Source of the DNA: Actinomycetes bacterium
Lineage (GTDB): Bacteria > Actinomycetota > Thermoleophilia > BMS3ABIN01
NCBI GenBank assembly: GCA_021790115.1
Contig: JAJYIM010000011.1
Coordinates: forward strand, 1 to 48,380
Reading direction: 5' to 3'
DNA: 48,380 nt
Position numbers and translations under genes: made by a program. The first letter of the stretch is position 1; each line of letters starts with the position of its first letter. Below the pieces are notes generated by a model that searched no databases, was not told where the DNA came from, and was given only the letters and a program-made list of their open reading frames with translations. Positions 32,668 to 41,817 of this stretch are shown here, piece after piece.

Positions 32668-34563
32668 ATGCCATCGCTTGACCAGATGAAAAACAGCGCC
32701 ACAAAAGACACCAAAAACATCGGCGGCATCCGCCGGCTGCTTGCCTCTTTGCCGGACAAGCCGGGCATCTATGTTTTCCGGGACGCGGCGGGCAGGCCGC
32801 TTTACGTTGGCAAAGCTGCTTCGCTTAAAAAGCGGGTCCGCTCCTATTTCCGGGCAGGCGGCGCTCGAGACGAACGCATCGGGCGCATGCTCAGGCGCGT
32901 GCGCGACTTTGACTTTGTCGCCGCCGCCAATGAGACCGAAGCGCTGTTGCTTGAATCCAATTTTATCAAGCATCACCATCCTCCTTTTAACATCATGCTC
33001 CGCGATGACAAGTCGTATCCTTACGTGGCCATTACCCGCCGGGAGGAATTTCCGCGGGTGTTCCTCACCCGCAAGCCGCACCGGCCCGGCGTCGCCTACT
33101 TTGGCCCGTTCACAAGCGCCGGCAAGGTGCGTCAGACGCTTGAGATTCTCGGCAAGGTTTTTCCTTACCGCAAGTGTCACGGAACGAGGCCGGGGCGGCG
33201 CACCGGCAGCCCCTGCCTTAATTATCATATTGGCCTTTGCCTGGCGCCCTGCGCCGGCAAGGTGGATGCGGAAGCCTATGGCTGCTTGATTAAGCAGGTG
33301 GAAAGGCTTCTGTTCGGCCATGCCGGCAGCCTGGAAGCGGATATCGCCGGGTCCATGGAAAAAGCTGCCTCCGCCCGGCGTTACGAGGAGGCTGCTTTTT
33401 TGCGCAACCGTCTGCTGGCGCTCCGGCATCTGCTGGAGAATCAGCAGGCCAGCGCCGTCGGCCTAGGCAGCCTCGACGTGATTGGCCTCTTCAGTAAAGA
33501 CGATCATGCCAATATCCAGGTGCTGCAGGTCAGGGACGGTCTGCTCAGCAACCGCCGCAGCTTTTTTCTGAAAAATGTTTCCGGCGAGGAACAAGGCGAG
33601 ATCCTTGAACAATTTATCATTCAGTACTACTCGCTTCCCATTGGCCTGCCGGCCGAAGTAGTAGTGCCGGCGGATTTTGGCGAGCCCGAGGCCATCAGGA
33701 TTTACCTGTCAAAGATAAAGGGCTCCAGGGTTGATGTCAGGCAGGCTGTGCGGGGCAAACGCCGCAAGTTGAGCCTGATGGCGGCACAAAACGCAGAGCT
33801 GGCCTTAAAGCAGGACATTCTCCGCGGAGAAGAAAAACGTGCCCGCCCCGCGCGCTCGCTCGCGGATCTCAAGGACAGCCTCGGACTTGACCGCCTGCCG
33901 CTGCGGATCGAGTGCTATGATATTTCCAATACGGCCGGCGTGCATTCGGCCGGCTCGATGGTGGTTTTTGAGGCCGGACTGCCACGCCGCAGTCATTACC
34001 GCAAGTTCAGTATTGGAGCAGCGGGTCCCGACGATTATGCCATGATGGCCGAAGTTATCCGCCGCCGTTTTTCCCGCAAGCGCCCCGGCCCCGGCGGGGC
34101 AACAAAAGCCGATGAAAGTTTTGCTGAGCTTCCCGACCTGGTCCTGGTGGATGGCGGCGCCGGCCAGGTCTCGGCAGCCACGGCGGCGCTGGCGGATCTG
34201 GGCCTGAGTGAGATTGCCGTCGCCGGGCTGGCGAAAAAGCGGGAAGAGGTATATTTGCCGGGCCGGCGCGGCCCATTGATCCTTCCGCCCGGCTCTTTCG
34301 GCCTGAGCCTGCTGATCAGGATCAGGGACGAAGCTCACCGCTTCGCCCTTGCTTTTCACCGCCAGCGCCGCGGCCGAGAGCTTTCCAGCTCCATTCTTGA
34401 TGAGCTTCCCGGTGTTGGCCCTTCCCGTAAACGGGCAATCCTGGAGCATTTTGGCTCTCCCGAGAGGTTTATGGAAGCCGGCAGGGACGAGCTGGAAGCT
34501 GTCCCCGGCCTGCCGGCCAAAGTCGCAAGGGAGGCGTACGCAATTGTTCACAAATTGGGATAG
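32668..34563 (+). CDS. uvrC: excinuclease ABC subunit C
   Basis: A 631-residue nucleotide-excision-repair nuclease that cuts on both sides of the lesion bound by UvrB. Domains in order: GIY-YIG nuclease (KPGIYVFRDAAGRPLYVGKA, 31-50); four cysteines C170, C183, C191 and C195, matching the iron-sulfur cluster site; UVR domain (ARRYEEAAFLRNRLLAL); RNase H-like nuclease (RIECYDISNTAGVHSAGSMV, later LVDGGAGQVSAATAAL); and tandem helix-hairpin-helix at the end (ELPGVGPSRKRAILEHFGS, AVPGLPAKVAREA). Complete. It heads the conserved uvrC-rapZ-yvcK-whiA order, here with an alkyltransferase inserted. Confidence 0.96.
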   Translation: MPSLDQMKNSATKDTKNIGGIRRLLASLPDKPGIYVFRDAAGRPLYVGKAASLKKRVRSYFRAGGARDERIGRMLRRVRDFDFVAAANETEALLLESNFIKHHHPPFNIMLRDDKSYPYVAITRREEFPRVFLTRKPHRPGVAYFGPFTSAGKVRQTLEILGKVFPYRKCHGTRPGRRTGSPCLNYHIGLCLAPCAGKVDAEAYGCLIKQVERLLFGHAGSLEADIAGSMEKAASARRYEEAAFLRNRLLALRHLLENQQASAVGLGSLDVIGLFSKDDHANIQVLQVRDGLLSNRRSFFLKNVSGEEQGEILEQFIIQYYSLPIGLPAEVVVPADFGEPEAIRIYLSKIKGSRVDVRQAVRGKRRKLSLMAAQNAELALKQDILRGEEKRARPARSLADLKDSLGLDRLPLRIECYDISNTAGVHSAGSMVVFEAGLPRRSHYRKFSIGAAGPDDYAMMAEVIRRRFSRKRPGPGGATKADESFAELPDLVLVDGGAGQVSAATAALADLGLSEIAVAGLAKKREEVYLPGRRGPLILPPGSFGLSLLIRIRDEAHRFALAFHRQRRGRELSSSILDELPGVGPSRKRAILEHFGSPERFMEAGRDELEAVPGLPAKVAREAYAIVHKLG

Positions 34564-34597
34564 GCGCAAACAATCAGGGCGGGCCGGCGCCGGCTGT

Positions 34598-35134
34598 TTG
34601 CGGCAGGTAACGGTAACGTATCCGACGCCTTTTGGACATGGCTTCCTGGTTTGGAGGGACGATTTGCTTGTGGCGCACCGGCTGCCTGACAGGCGGCGGC
34701 AAGCGGCGGCGGGAATCGAGGATGCGCCCGCCGGCGCCCGCGGCCTGGCGCAGTTGCTTGAGCAATATTTTTCCGGCCGGATTGCCAAGTTTGAAATTTC
34801 GGCTCTTCCCCTGCAGAGGTCAGGCTGGACGCGGTTTCAGGATAGCGTGGCCGAAGCCCTGGCTGCCGTCCCATATGGAGAAACCCGCAGCTACGCAGAC
34901 CTGGCGGCAAGCGCGGGGCACAGGCGCGCATGGCGGGCAGTCGGCAGTTTCATGGCGCAAAACCCTTATCCGATAATTCTTCCATGCCACAGGATTATCA
35001 AAAGCGGCGGCAGCCTGGGGGAATATTCTGCCGGCGCCGCCTGGAAAAAAAGACTGCTTGAGCTGGAAGGGGCCAAAGAGCCTGTTTTGCGGCTCCAAGC
35101 CGAAGGCCTGGAAACTGTCACTATTAACAAATAG
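34598..35134 (+). CDS. methylated-DNA--protein-cysteine methyltransferase
   Basis: A 178-residue O6-alkylguanine repair protein. The active site is PCHRII with acceptor Cys130; the helix-turn-helix and arginine finger are in VPYGETRSYADLAASAGHRR and AWRAVGSFMAQNP; SGGSLGEYSAG follows. It removes alkyl groups from guanine by suicide transfer. The frame is open far upstream within uvrC, but the protein similarity begins at TVTYPTPFG, so the TTG at 34598, 34 bp after the uvrC stop, is chosen. Having it between uvrC and rapZ joins two repair genes. Confidence 0.9.
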   Translation: MRQVTVTYPTPFGHGFLVWRDDLLVAHRLPDRRRQAAAGIEDAPAGARGLAQLLEQYFSGRIAKFEISALPLQRSGWTRFQDSVAEALAAVPYGETRSYADLAASAGHRRAWRAVGSFMAQNPYPIILPCHRIIKSGGSLGEYSAGAAWKKRLLELEGAKEPVLRLQAEGLETVTINK

Positions 35135-35235
35135 ACTCTTGCGTGAGGTCAAGAATTAATCTTAAAGGTTTTTCGTAGCCTAATTATTTCCTGAACCGGG
35201 GAAAAACCGGCAGGCGTTATGGCATAGGAGGCAGA

Positions 35236-36126
35236 ATGGCAGGCAAGACGCGGCGCCGTGGGCAACATGGCGTTGAGTTGACCTTGATCACGGGCCTCTC
35301 GGGGGCCGGAAAGTCACATGCGCTGGCAGCTTTCGAAGATGCTGGTTTTTTCAGCATTGACAATTTGCCGCCGCAAATGATTCCGGCGGCGGCGGAGCTG
35401 TTTTCCCATGAAGGCAGCAAGGTGGAAAAGGTCGCCGTGGTCAGCGACGTCAGGGGCGGGCAGTATTTCGAGGAGATCGACCGCTGCCTGAATGAGCTGG
35501 ACAGCAAGGGCATGACATACCGCCTGCTTTTTCTGGAGGCTGCCGACGAGGTTCTCCTGCGGCGCTTCCAGGAAACACGGCGTCCCCACCCGCTCGCCCC
35601 GAATGGCAACATCCCCGAAGGCGTCAGGCGCGAGCGAAAGATGCTTGCCGGCCTCAGGCAAAGGGCGGAATGGGTTATCGATACCACTGAAATGAACGTG
35701 CATGAGCTCAGGAGCGGGATTGTCGAGAGCATTGTGCCGGCGGGCACGATGGGCCTCGTTGTTACCCTGGTTTCCTTTGGTTACAAGTTTGGGGCTCCTC
35801 TTGGCTCCGATCTGATATTTGATGTGCGATTCCTGCCAAACCCAAATTACGACCCCAAGCTGAAACCCCTCACCGGTGTTGACAAGTCGGTGCGGGACTA
35901 TGTAATAAACACGCAGGCAAGCAATCTGTTCTTTGAGCGCCTGATTCCCTTGCTGGATTACCTGTTGCCCATGTATGTCGGTGAAGGCAAATCAAACCTC
36001 ACAATCGGTTTTGGCTGTACGGGAGGACATCACCGCTCAGTGGCGATCGTTGAGGAGTTGGCCAAGCACTACCGCAGCCAGAGTTATAACATCATTATCC
36101 GGCACAGGGATATTGGCAAGGACTGA
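35236..36126 (+). CDS. rapZ: RapZ/YvcJ-type nucleotide-binding protein
   Basis: A 296-residue P-loop protein. Walker A is GLSGAGKS (20-27), followed by FEDAGFFSIDNLPPQMIP. The C-terminal domain has the usual GFGCTGGHHRSVAIVEELAK and ends in NIIIRHRDIGKD. In enterobacteria RapZ controls GlmS through small RNAs; in Gram-positives and actinobacteria the same protein lies with yvcK and whiA and its role is less clear. The ATG has a GGAGG ribosome binding site. A MITE-like element lies between it and yvcK. Confidence 0.94.
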   Translation: MAGKTRRRGQHGVELTLITGLSGAGKSHALAAFEDAGFFSIDNLPPQMIPAAAELFSHEGSKVEKVAVVSDVRGGQYFEEIDRCLNELDSKGMTYRLLFLEAADEVLLRRFQETRRPHPLAPNGNIPEGVRRERKMLAGLRQRAEWVIDTTEMNVHELRSGIVESIVPAGTMGLVVTLVSFGYKFGAPLGSDLIFDVRFLPNPNYDPKLKPLTGVDKSVRDYVINTQASNLFFERLIPLLDYLLPMYVGEGKSNLTIGFGCTGGHHRSVAIVEELAKHYRSQSYNIIIRHRDIGKD

Positions 36127-36171
36127 AAACCCGGATGGTGGATGGTGGACATTGGGTATTGGAGAACCCCT

Positions 36172-36229
36172 AAGAATCTATCTCAAGAGGCTGTTCGCAG
36201 CAGGATGTGCCTTTTGAGATAGGTTCTAA
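36172..36229 (+). mobile_element. short (deleted) MITE-like element
   Basis: Ends TAAGAATCTATCTCAAGAGG and, inverted, CTTTTGAGATAGGTTCTAA, with the core CTGTTCGCAGCAGGATGTGC. It separates rapZ and yvcK, genes normally close together. Confidence 0.8.
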
Positions 36230-36274
36230 ACCTTTAAAACTCAAGTGGGAACCCGGAAGCGCTGATCACGAACT

Positions 36275-37249
36275 ATGAGTTCTAAAAATGGTCATTTTGA
36301 CTCCGAGCCGGAGATTGTTGTTATTGGCGGCGGCACCGGGCTGGCCACGCTGCTGAGGGGGCTGAAGCGCTTGACCGGCAGGCTCACAGCGGTGGTGGCT
36401 GTTGCTGATGATGGCGGCAGCTCCGGCCGCCTGCGGCGGGAGCTGGACATTCAGCCACCCGGTGACATCCGCAACTGCCTGACCGCCTTGGCAGAAGACG
36501 AGTCGTTGCTGAGCAAGTTGTTTCAATACCGGTTCGAGGACGGCCCCCTTTCCGGCCACAGCTTCGGCAACCTGTTCCTGGCGGCGCTGACCAAGGTTAC
36601 GGGTGATTTTGAGGAAGCGGTGAAACTTTCCAGTACTATTCTGGCGACCCGGGGAAAGGTTCTGCCGGCAACCCCGGAGACAGTTTCGTTAAAGGCTGAG
36701 CTTGAGGACGGGCGGCAGGTAGATGGCCAGTCAGCTATTGCCGGCTCGGGTGTGTCTTGCCGCCGCGTCTGGCTTCATCCTGATGGGGCCGCGGCGACGA
36801 AGGCTGCGCTCGAGGCAATCCGGGCCGCCGATATCATCGTCATCGGTCCCGGGAGCCTCTTTACCAGCATTATTCCAAACCTGCTTATCAAGGACATCGC
36901 CAGAGCAATTGGTGAGGCCGGCGGCCGGCGGGTGTTTGTTTGCAACGTGATGACCCAGCCCGGCGAGACGCTGGAATTTACGGCGGCTGATCACCTGGCG
37001 GCCCTGCTGGCTCATTCACAGGCGGGAATTGTAGACACAATTTTGGTCAACGGGGTCTCGCCTCCGGATGACGTTATCCAGCACTACCTGACGACCGGCG
37101 CCGGCCCGGTGCTGATAGATGAGCCGCGCCTGAAGCAGATGGGCGTGGATGTGGTACCGGCCGACGTCTGCTCAGCCGGGGATTATTTCCGTCACGATAG
37201 TGACCGGCTGGCGCATGCCATTATGTCACTGCTGTCACCGCAAAACTGA
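36275..37249 (+). CDS. yvcK: YvcK/CofD-like protein (gluconeogenesis factor)
   Basis: A 324-residue CofD-like protein. The N-terminal binding site is VVIGGGTGLATLLRGLKRL (15-33), followed by VADDGGSSGRLRRELDIQPP (43-62) and GDIRNCLTAL. It continues with LEAIRAADIIVIGPGSLFTS and VFVCNVMTQPGET. YvcK binds UDP-GlcNAc and is needed for cell-wall homeostasis and gluconeogenic growth in Bacillus and mycobacteria. It has no visible ribosome binding site. It lies between rapZ and whiA as in most Gram-positives. Confidence 0.94.
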   Translation: MSSKNGHFDSEPEIVVIGGGTGLATLLRGLKRLTGRLTAVVAVADDGGSSGRLRRELDIQPPGDIRNCLTALAEDESLLSKLFQYRFEDGPLSGHSFGNLFLAALTKVTGDFEEAVKLSSTILATRGKVLPATPETVSLKAELEDGRQVDGQSAIAGSGVSCRRVWLHPDGAAATKAALEAIRAADIIVIGPGSLFTSIIPNLLIKDIARAIGEAGGRRVFVCNVMTQPGETLEFTAADHLAALLAHSQAGIVDTILVNGVSPPDDVIQHYLTTGAGPVLIDEPRLKQMGVDVVPADVCSAGDYFRHDSDRLAHAIMSLLSPQN

Positions 37250-37329
37250 CTTGGCGCTCTTGGTTCGGAATTCTTGCTTCGTAACGTTTCGTTTCTTCTA
37301 CATTCCAGAATCCGTATTTCGCACTCGGC

Positions 37330-38280
37330 ATGTCTTTTACAATAACAGTTAAACAGGAGCTCAACCGCGTCCGCGCCGAGCGGCCATGTTGCCGCACGGC
37401 TCAGCTTGCCGCCATGTTCCGGGCGGCAGGCAGCTTTCACATTAAGGGCCGGGAACGCTATGGGCTGGAGGCCTCTTTCAGACTCTCGGCGACTGCCCGC
37501 AGCGCTGTGGCGCTGGTAAAATCTTTCCAGCTTCCCGTTGAGATCAGGGTCAGGGAAGAAAAGAGGCTGCGCCGGCACAAGTGTTTTGAGATATATCTTG
37601 AGGGCGGCAGCCGCTTTGTCCAGTTTCTGAATGAGATCGGCATCCTTTCCGATGGAATGTCCTTGCGTAAAACCACGCCGCCGCGGGTGATCAAGCGCCA
37701 GTGTTGCCGAAGCGCTTTTCTGCGTGGTGCGTTCCTGGCGGGCGGCTCGGTGAGTGAGCCGGGCTCGTCGGCGCACCTGGAAATTTGTGCCGGCGGCGCG
37801 GCGTTCCTGGCGACCGTGCGCGAAGCCGCAACCGGGCTCGATATCAGCTTGAGCAAATCCGTTCGCAGGCAGCGCGGGTTCGTATATGCAAAAAACCTGC
37901 AGGTGGTGCGCGACTTTCTTGTCAGGACCGGAGCCCATGAAGCGGCGCTAAAGTTCGAGCAGCAGGCCATCATGGCGGCGGTGCGGGAGGATGCGAACCG
38001 CCGCGCCAACTGCGACCATGCCAACGCGGCCCGCTGCAGCAGGGCCGGAGCCCGCCAGGTGCGCGCCATTAAGGCATTGCGGCGCTCCGGCGCCTGGGAT
38101 AATCTTGACCCTGGCTTGCTGGAAGTAGCTGAGCTGCGTTTGCTGCACCCGTCAATGACGATGATGGAACTGGGCCTCAAGGCGGCGCCGCCGCTTAGCA
38201 AATCTGCCGTCAATCACCGCCTCAGGCGGCTGCTTGAGATTGCCGGGCGCGGCCCGGCAGGCAACAAACAAGCACGGTAG
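37330..38280 (+). CDS. whiA: WhiA DNA-binding regulator
   Basis: A 316-residue protein with an N-terminal LAGLIDADG-homing-endonuclease-like domain without the catalytic residues (about 1-210; note CCRSAFLRGAFLAGGSVSEP) and a C-terminal helix-turn-helix (DPGLLEVAELRLLHPSMTMM, then LSKSAVNHRLRRLLEIA). WhiA regulates sporulation in Streptomyces and cell division or metabolism in other Gram-positives. It begins with an ATG lacking a ribosome binding site. The stop is followed immediately by two CACAGGC hairpins that may end the transcript. Confidence 0.94.
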   Translation: MSFTITVKQELNRVRAERPCCRTAQLAAMFRAAGSFHIKGRERYGLEASFRLSATARSAVALVKSFQLPVEIRVREEKRLRRHKCFEIYLEGGSRFVQFLNEIGILSDGMSLRKTTPPRVIKRQCCRSAFLRGAFLAGGSVSEPGSSAHLEICAGGAAFLATVREAATGLDISLSKSVRRQRGFVYAKNLQVVRDFLVRTGAHEAALKFEQQAIMAAVREDANRRANCDHANAARCSRAGARQVRAIKALRRSGAWDNLDPGLLEVAELRLLHPSMTMMELGLKAAPPLSKSAVNHRLRRLLEIAGRGPAGNKQAR

Positions 38281-39466
<1,186 letters not shown>

Positions 39467-39489
39467 AAGCGGATATTGGATAAACCTTC

Positions 39490-40665
39490 TTGAAAAAGAC
39501 CGTCAAGGACATAGACGTTGACAACAAGCGCGTCCTTGTCCGGGTAGATTTCAATGTGCCCCTTAAGGGCGGACGTGTTGCTGATGACACCAGAATCAGG
39601 GCGTCGCTGCCGACGATAAATTTTCTGCGCAAGCACAACGCGCGCGTTATTCTCATCTCTCATCTGGGACGTCCCAAGGGATTGGAAAAAAACCTGTGCA
39701 TGGATCCGGTGGCGGACCGCCTCTCCGGCCTCCTGGAGGCTCCGGTAATGAAGCTGGATGACTGCGCCGGCCCCGATGTGGAGTCCCGCCTGGCCGGGCT
39801 GAAGCCAGGTGAGGTTGCAGTACTGGAAAACAGCCGTTTTTTCCCTGGCGAGAAACAAAATGATCCCAAATGGGCAGAAAACCTGGCCAGGCTTGCCGAC
39901 ATCTACGTCAACGACGCATTCGGCACCATCCACCGCGCTCATGCATCCACTGCCGGTGTGGCGGCATATTTGCCCGCCGTCGCCGGCCTTCTGGTGGAAA
40001 GTGAGCTTAAGCAGCTCTCGCGCCTGATAAACAATCCCGAGCACCCGTTCGTTATCATCCTTGGCGGAGTCAAGGTTTCCGATAAGGTAGGGGTCATCAG
40101 CCGCTTTCTGGGTTTCGCCGACGTCATTCTTGTTGGCGGCGCCATGTGCTTTTGTTTCCTGAAGGCAGAAGGGGTTGACACTGGCGCCTCCAAAGTGGAG
40201 GAAGAGGCCGTTGGCGCTGCCGCGGCGGCCTTGGAAAAGGCGAAAGGGTCAAAGTGCCGCATCCTGTTGCCGGCCGATTTAGTTGTAGCCGGCCGCTTCG
40301 ACGCCGCCGCTGAGACGATGGTAGTGGCGGCGGACCGGATCCCCTCAGGCTGGATGGGTCTTGACATCGGTCCTGCCACGGTCACCGCCTTCACTGCTGA
40401 GATCGGGGCTGCCCACACTATTTTTTGGAATGGCCCCATGGGCGCATTTGAAATGGAGCCGTTCGCCGCCGGCACACGCGCGGTTGCCGAGGCTGTGGCC
40501 TCTGCCGGCGCCCTCACAGTCACCGGCGGCGGCGACACCGTGGCGGCGGTGAATCAATTTGGGGTGGCCGGCCTGATTGACCACGTCTCCACCGGCGGCG
40601 GCGCCGCGATGGAATTTCTGGAAGGGAAGGAGCTGCCCGGTATCTCGGTGCTCGCCGACAAGTGA
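39490..40665 (+). CDS. pgk: phosphoglycerate kinase
   Basis: A 391-residue enzyme producing ATP from 1,3-bisphosphoglycerate. The N-terminal substrate domain has RVLVRVDFNVPLKGG (14-28) and LISHLGRPKG; the middle has NDAFGTIHRAHAST; the C-terminal nucleotide domain has FWNGPMGAFE and GGGDTVAAVNQFG. It starts with TTG. No tpiA follows, though it does in many actinobacteria; instead a MITE-like element and the candidate RNA come next. Confidence 0.96.
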   Translation: MKKTVKDIDVDNKRVLVRVDFNVPLKGGRVADDTRIRASLPTINFLRKHNARVILISHLGRPKGLEKNLCMDPVADRLSGLLEAPVMKLDDCAGPDVESRLAGLKPGEVAVLENSRFFPGEKQNDPKWAENLARLADIYVNDAFGTIHRAHASTAGVAAYLPAVAGLLVESELKQLSRLINNPEHPFVIILGGVKVSDKVGVISRFLGFADVILVGGAMCFCFLKAEGVDTGASKVEEEAVGAAAAALEKAKGSKCRILLPADLVVAGRFDAAAETMVVAADRIPSGWMGLDIGPATVTAFTAEIGAAHTIFWNGPMGAFEMEPFAAGTRAVAEAVASAGALTVTGGGDTVAAVNQFGVAGLIDHVSTGGGAAMEFLEGKELPGISVLADK

Positions 40666-40670
40666 GGATT

Positions 40671-40739
40671 AAAAATCTATCTCAAGGCACTATCTCAAGG
40701 CATATTCTGCTGCGAACAGCCTTTTGAGATAGATTCTAA
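40671..40739 (-). mobile_element. short MITE-like element with partial duplication of one end
   Basis: The left end contains CTATCTCAAGGCA twice in tandem, then ATATTCTGCTGCGAACAGCC and CTTTTGAGATAGATTCTAA. It is otherwise like the copy at 20036. Confidence 0.8.
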
Positions 40740-40795
40740 CAACTTTTGTTAATGGATCTCGTCTGATCGATCACAAATTGTAATAGGCTACCCCT

Positions 40796-40824
40796 TTTAA
40801 TTTTTACGAAAAGTGGTATATAGT
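40796..40824 (+). promoter_or_regulatory. promoter candidate for the structured RNA
   Basis: TATAGT (40819-40824) as -10 with TTTTAA (40796-40801) 17 bp upstream as a weak -35. Transcription would start near 40831, just before the closing stem of the RNA. Confidence 0.45.
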
Positions 40825-40830
40825 TATAAG

Positions 40831-40976
40831 CAGCCCCAAGGAGTCGGAAAGGCCTATTGGAGGTCAACGCGAAAGCGTTAAGTCGAGGAAATGCGGAACC
40901 AAAAAAGCCGCAAAGTCCGATGAAACTTAACGAAAGCGAAAACCAGGGATAATAGGCAGTGAAGGTTCCTTGGGGT
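40831..40976 (+). ncRNA. candidate structured non-coding RNA (~145 nt), class unknown
   Basis: The ends form a perfect 9-bp stem: CCCCAAGGA (40834-40842) with TCCTTGGGG (40967-40975). Inside, GCCTATT (40852-40858) pairs with AATAGGC (40951-40957). A GAAA-capped hairpin AACGC/GCGTT is at 40866-40879, and TGCGG/CCGCA forms a hairpin at 40892-40912. TCGGA (40844-40848) can also pair with TCCGA (40916-40920), which would make a pseudoknot, and GGAACC (40895-40900) can pair with GGTTCC (40964-40969), competing with the outer stem. The remaining single strands are A-rich. A promoter precedes it and a T-rich tract follows. It does not match tmRNA, RNase P, SRP RNA or the common riboswitches as I know them. 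Confidence 0.65.
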
Positions 40977-40998
40977 TTCTCTTGCCTCTTTTTAGCTG
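40967..40998 (+). terminator. T-rich tract after the structured RNA
   Basis: The 3' strand of the closing stem is followed by TTTCTC and, after TTGCC, TCTTTTT. Together with the stem this could end transcription of the RNA. Confidence 0.45.
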
Positions 40999-41144
40999 TT
41001 GCCGGGTGTCCTCTGTTTTTCCCGGGCGCGCTTTCGGTGCGGGAAGCCGCTGGTCATCCCTGATTCCCGGTTTTCACCCCAGCTAATTGCCTTTCATGTT
41101 GTCACTCTTCTTTTTCTGACATACAATCCTGGAGTCATATCCTT

Positions 41145-41329
41145 TTAGAATCTATCTTAAAAGGCAGTTCGTAGCGAGGCCGAGCGAAAAGGCGATGGGC
41201 AAGGACGCAGGAGTAAAAAGCCCGCAGTCGTACCCGCTGCGGTACGTCGAGGACTTTTTGCTCCGAGGACGCCGCCCATCGCCCTTGCAGCCGGCCGCAA
41301 CAGAATATGCCTTTTGAGATAGATTCTTA
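41145..41329 (+). mobile_element. long MITE-like palindromic element (reference copy)
   Basis: About 185 bp. Ends AGAATCTATCTTAAAAGGC and GCCTTTTGAGATAGATTCT; nested inner inverted parts GGCGATGGGC/GCCCATCGCC and GTACC/GGTAC around CGCTGC. TA lies outside both ends. It has no coding capacity, so a transposase would act in trans. The same plan occurs at 28901 and, in reverse, at 48237. Confidence 0.87.
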
Positions 41330-41395
41330 GCTGCACCGGAAACTATAGCCCCTATTCGCTCCCTGCCAATGTTGAGGTGGGTTTGGGTTTGATTT

Positions 41396-41423
41396 TATCC
41401 AGCGTCCGGAATCCAGCATCCGC
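41396..41423. repeat. ATCCAGCGTCC/ATCCAGCATC short repeat
   Basis: A short degenerate repeat resembling 17816-17849, placed just downstream of the phasin-like gene's stop. No function is apparent. Confidence 0.45.
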
Positions 41424-41424
41424 T

Positions 41425-41793
41425 TTACGTCGGCTCTTCTTCCTCGGTCTGGGTCATTACGAAGCCGGTGTCCGGCTCCTCCACCCTGGCTCTCTTTCCG
41501 TAGACCTTTGCCTCCAGCACCGCAATGCGGCGCCCCAGGTCATCAACATGTGTGCGGCCGGCAATGCCCATCGCCCGCAGCGTATCCTGGTAGGCGTCGG
41601 AGAAACGGCCCGCCACCTGGGAACCCTCTCTTTCGGCGCTTGCCACCGCTTGATCAACAATTTTCTGGCCCTCTTCCCTGGTTAGCTGGCCCCGCTTGAC
41701 CATCTCATCCACCAGCTCGTTAATTTTCTCCCTGGTCAGGGACGCCGCGCCAATTCCCAACAGCAGTATTTTTTCTATCAAGCTCTCGGCCAT
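41425..41793 (-). CDS. phasin-family/granule-associated-like coiled-coil protein
   Basis: A 122-residue helical protein. Residues 4-17 are hydrophobic (SLIEKILLLGIGAA), followed by the EF-like segments REKINELVDEMVKRGQLTRE and EGQKIVDQAVASAERE that are typical of the PhaF/PhaI phasin type. A coiled coil (LGRRIAVLEAKVYG) precedes an acidic tail. Phasins coat polyhydroxyalkanoate granules, but many homologues occur without such granules and are stress-related. The ribosome binding site AAAGGAGGAG is strong. It is the last gene of the array down from acuC, 24 bp after otsA. Confidence 0.75.
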   Translation of the reverse strand: MAESLIEKILLLGIGAASLTREKINELVDEMVKRGQLTREEGQKIVDQAVASAEREGSQVAGRFSDAYQDTLRAMGIAGRTHVDDLGRRIAVLEAKVYGKRARVEEPDTGFVMTQTEEEEPT

Positions 41794-41817
41794 TGGCTCC
41801 TCCTTTCGGGATACGCA

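Larger units (their letters stand above)
40666..41424. other. protein-free region with candidate RNA and two MITE-like elements
   Basis: A 759-bp stretch between pgk and the phasin-like gene. It holds a short MITE (40671-40739), the folded RNA (40831-40976) and a long MITE (41145-41329), then a short ATCCAGCG/ATCCAGCATC repeat at 41396-41423. No credible protein frame was seen. Confidence 0.75.

Noticed and set aside
34349-34597. N-terminal extension of the alkyltransferase
   Set aside because: It lies wholly within uvrC in another frame, and family similarity begins after 34598.
40831-40976. Assignment of the RNA to 6S, tmRNA, RNase P, SRP RNA or a c-di-GMP riboswitch
   Set aside because: The required conserved sequences or the gene following a riboswitch are not present as far as I can see.
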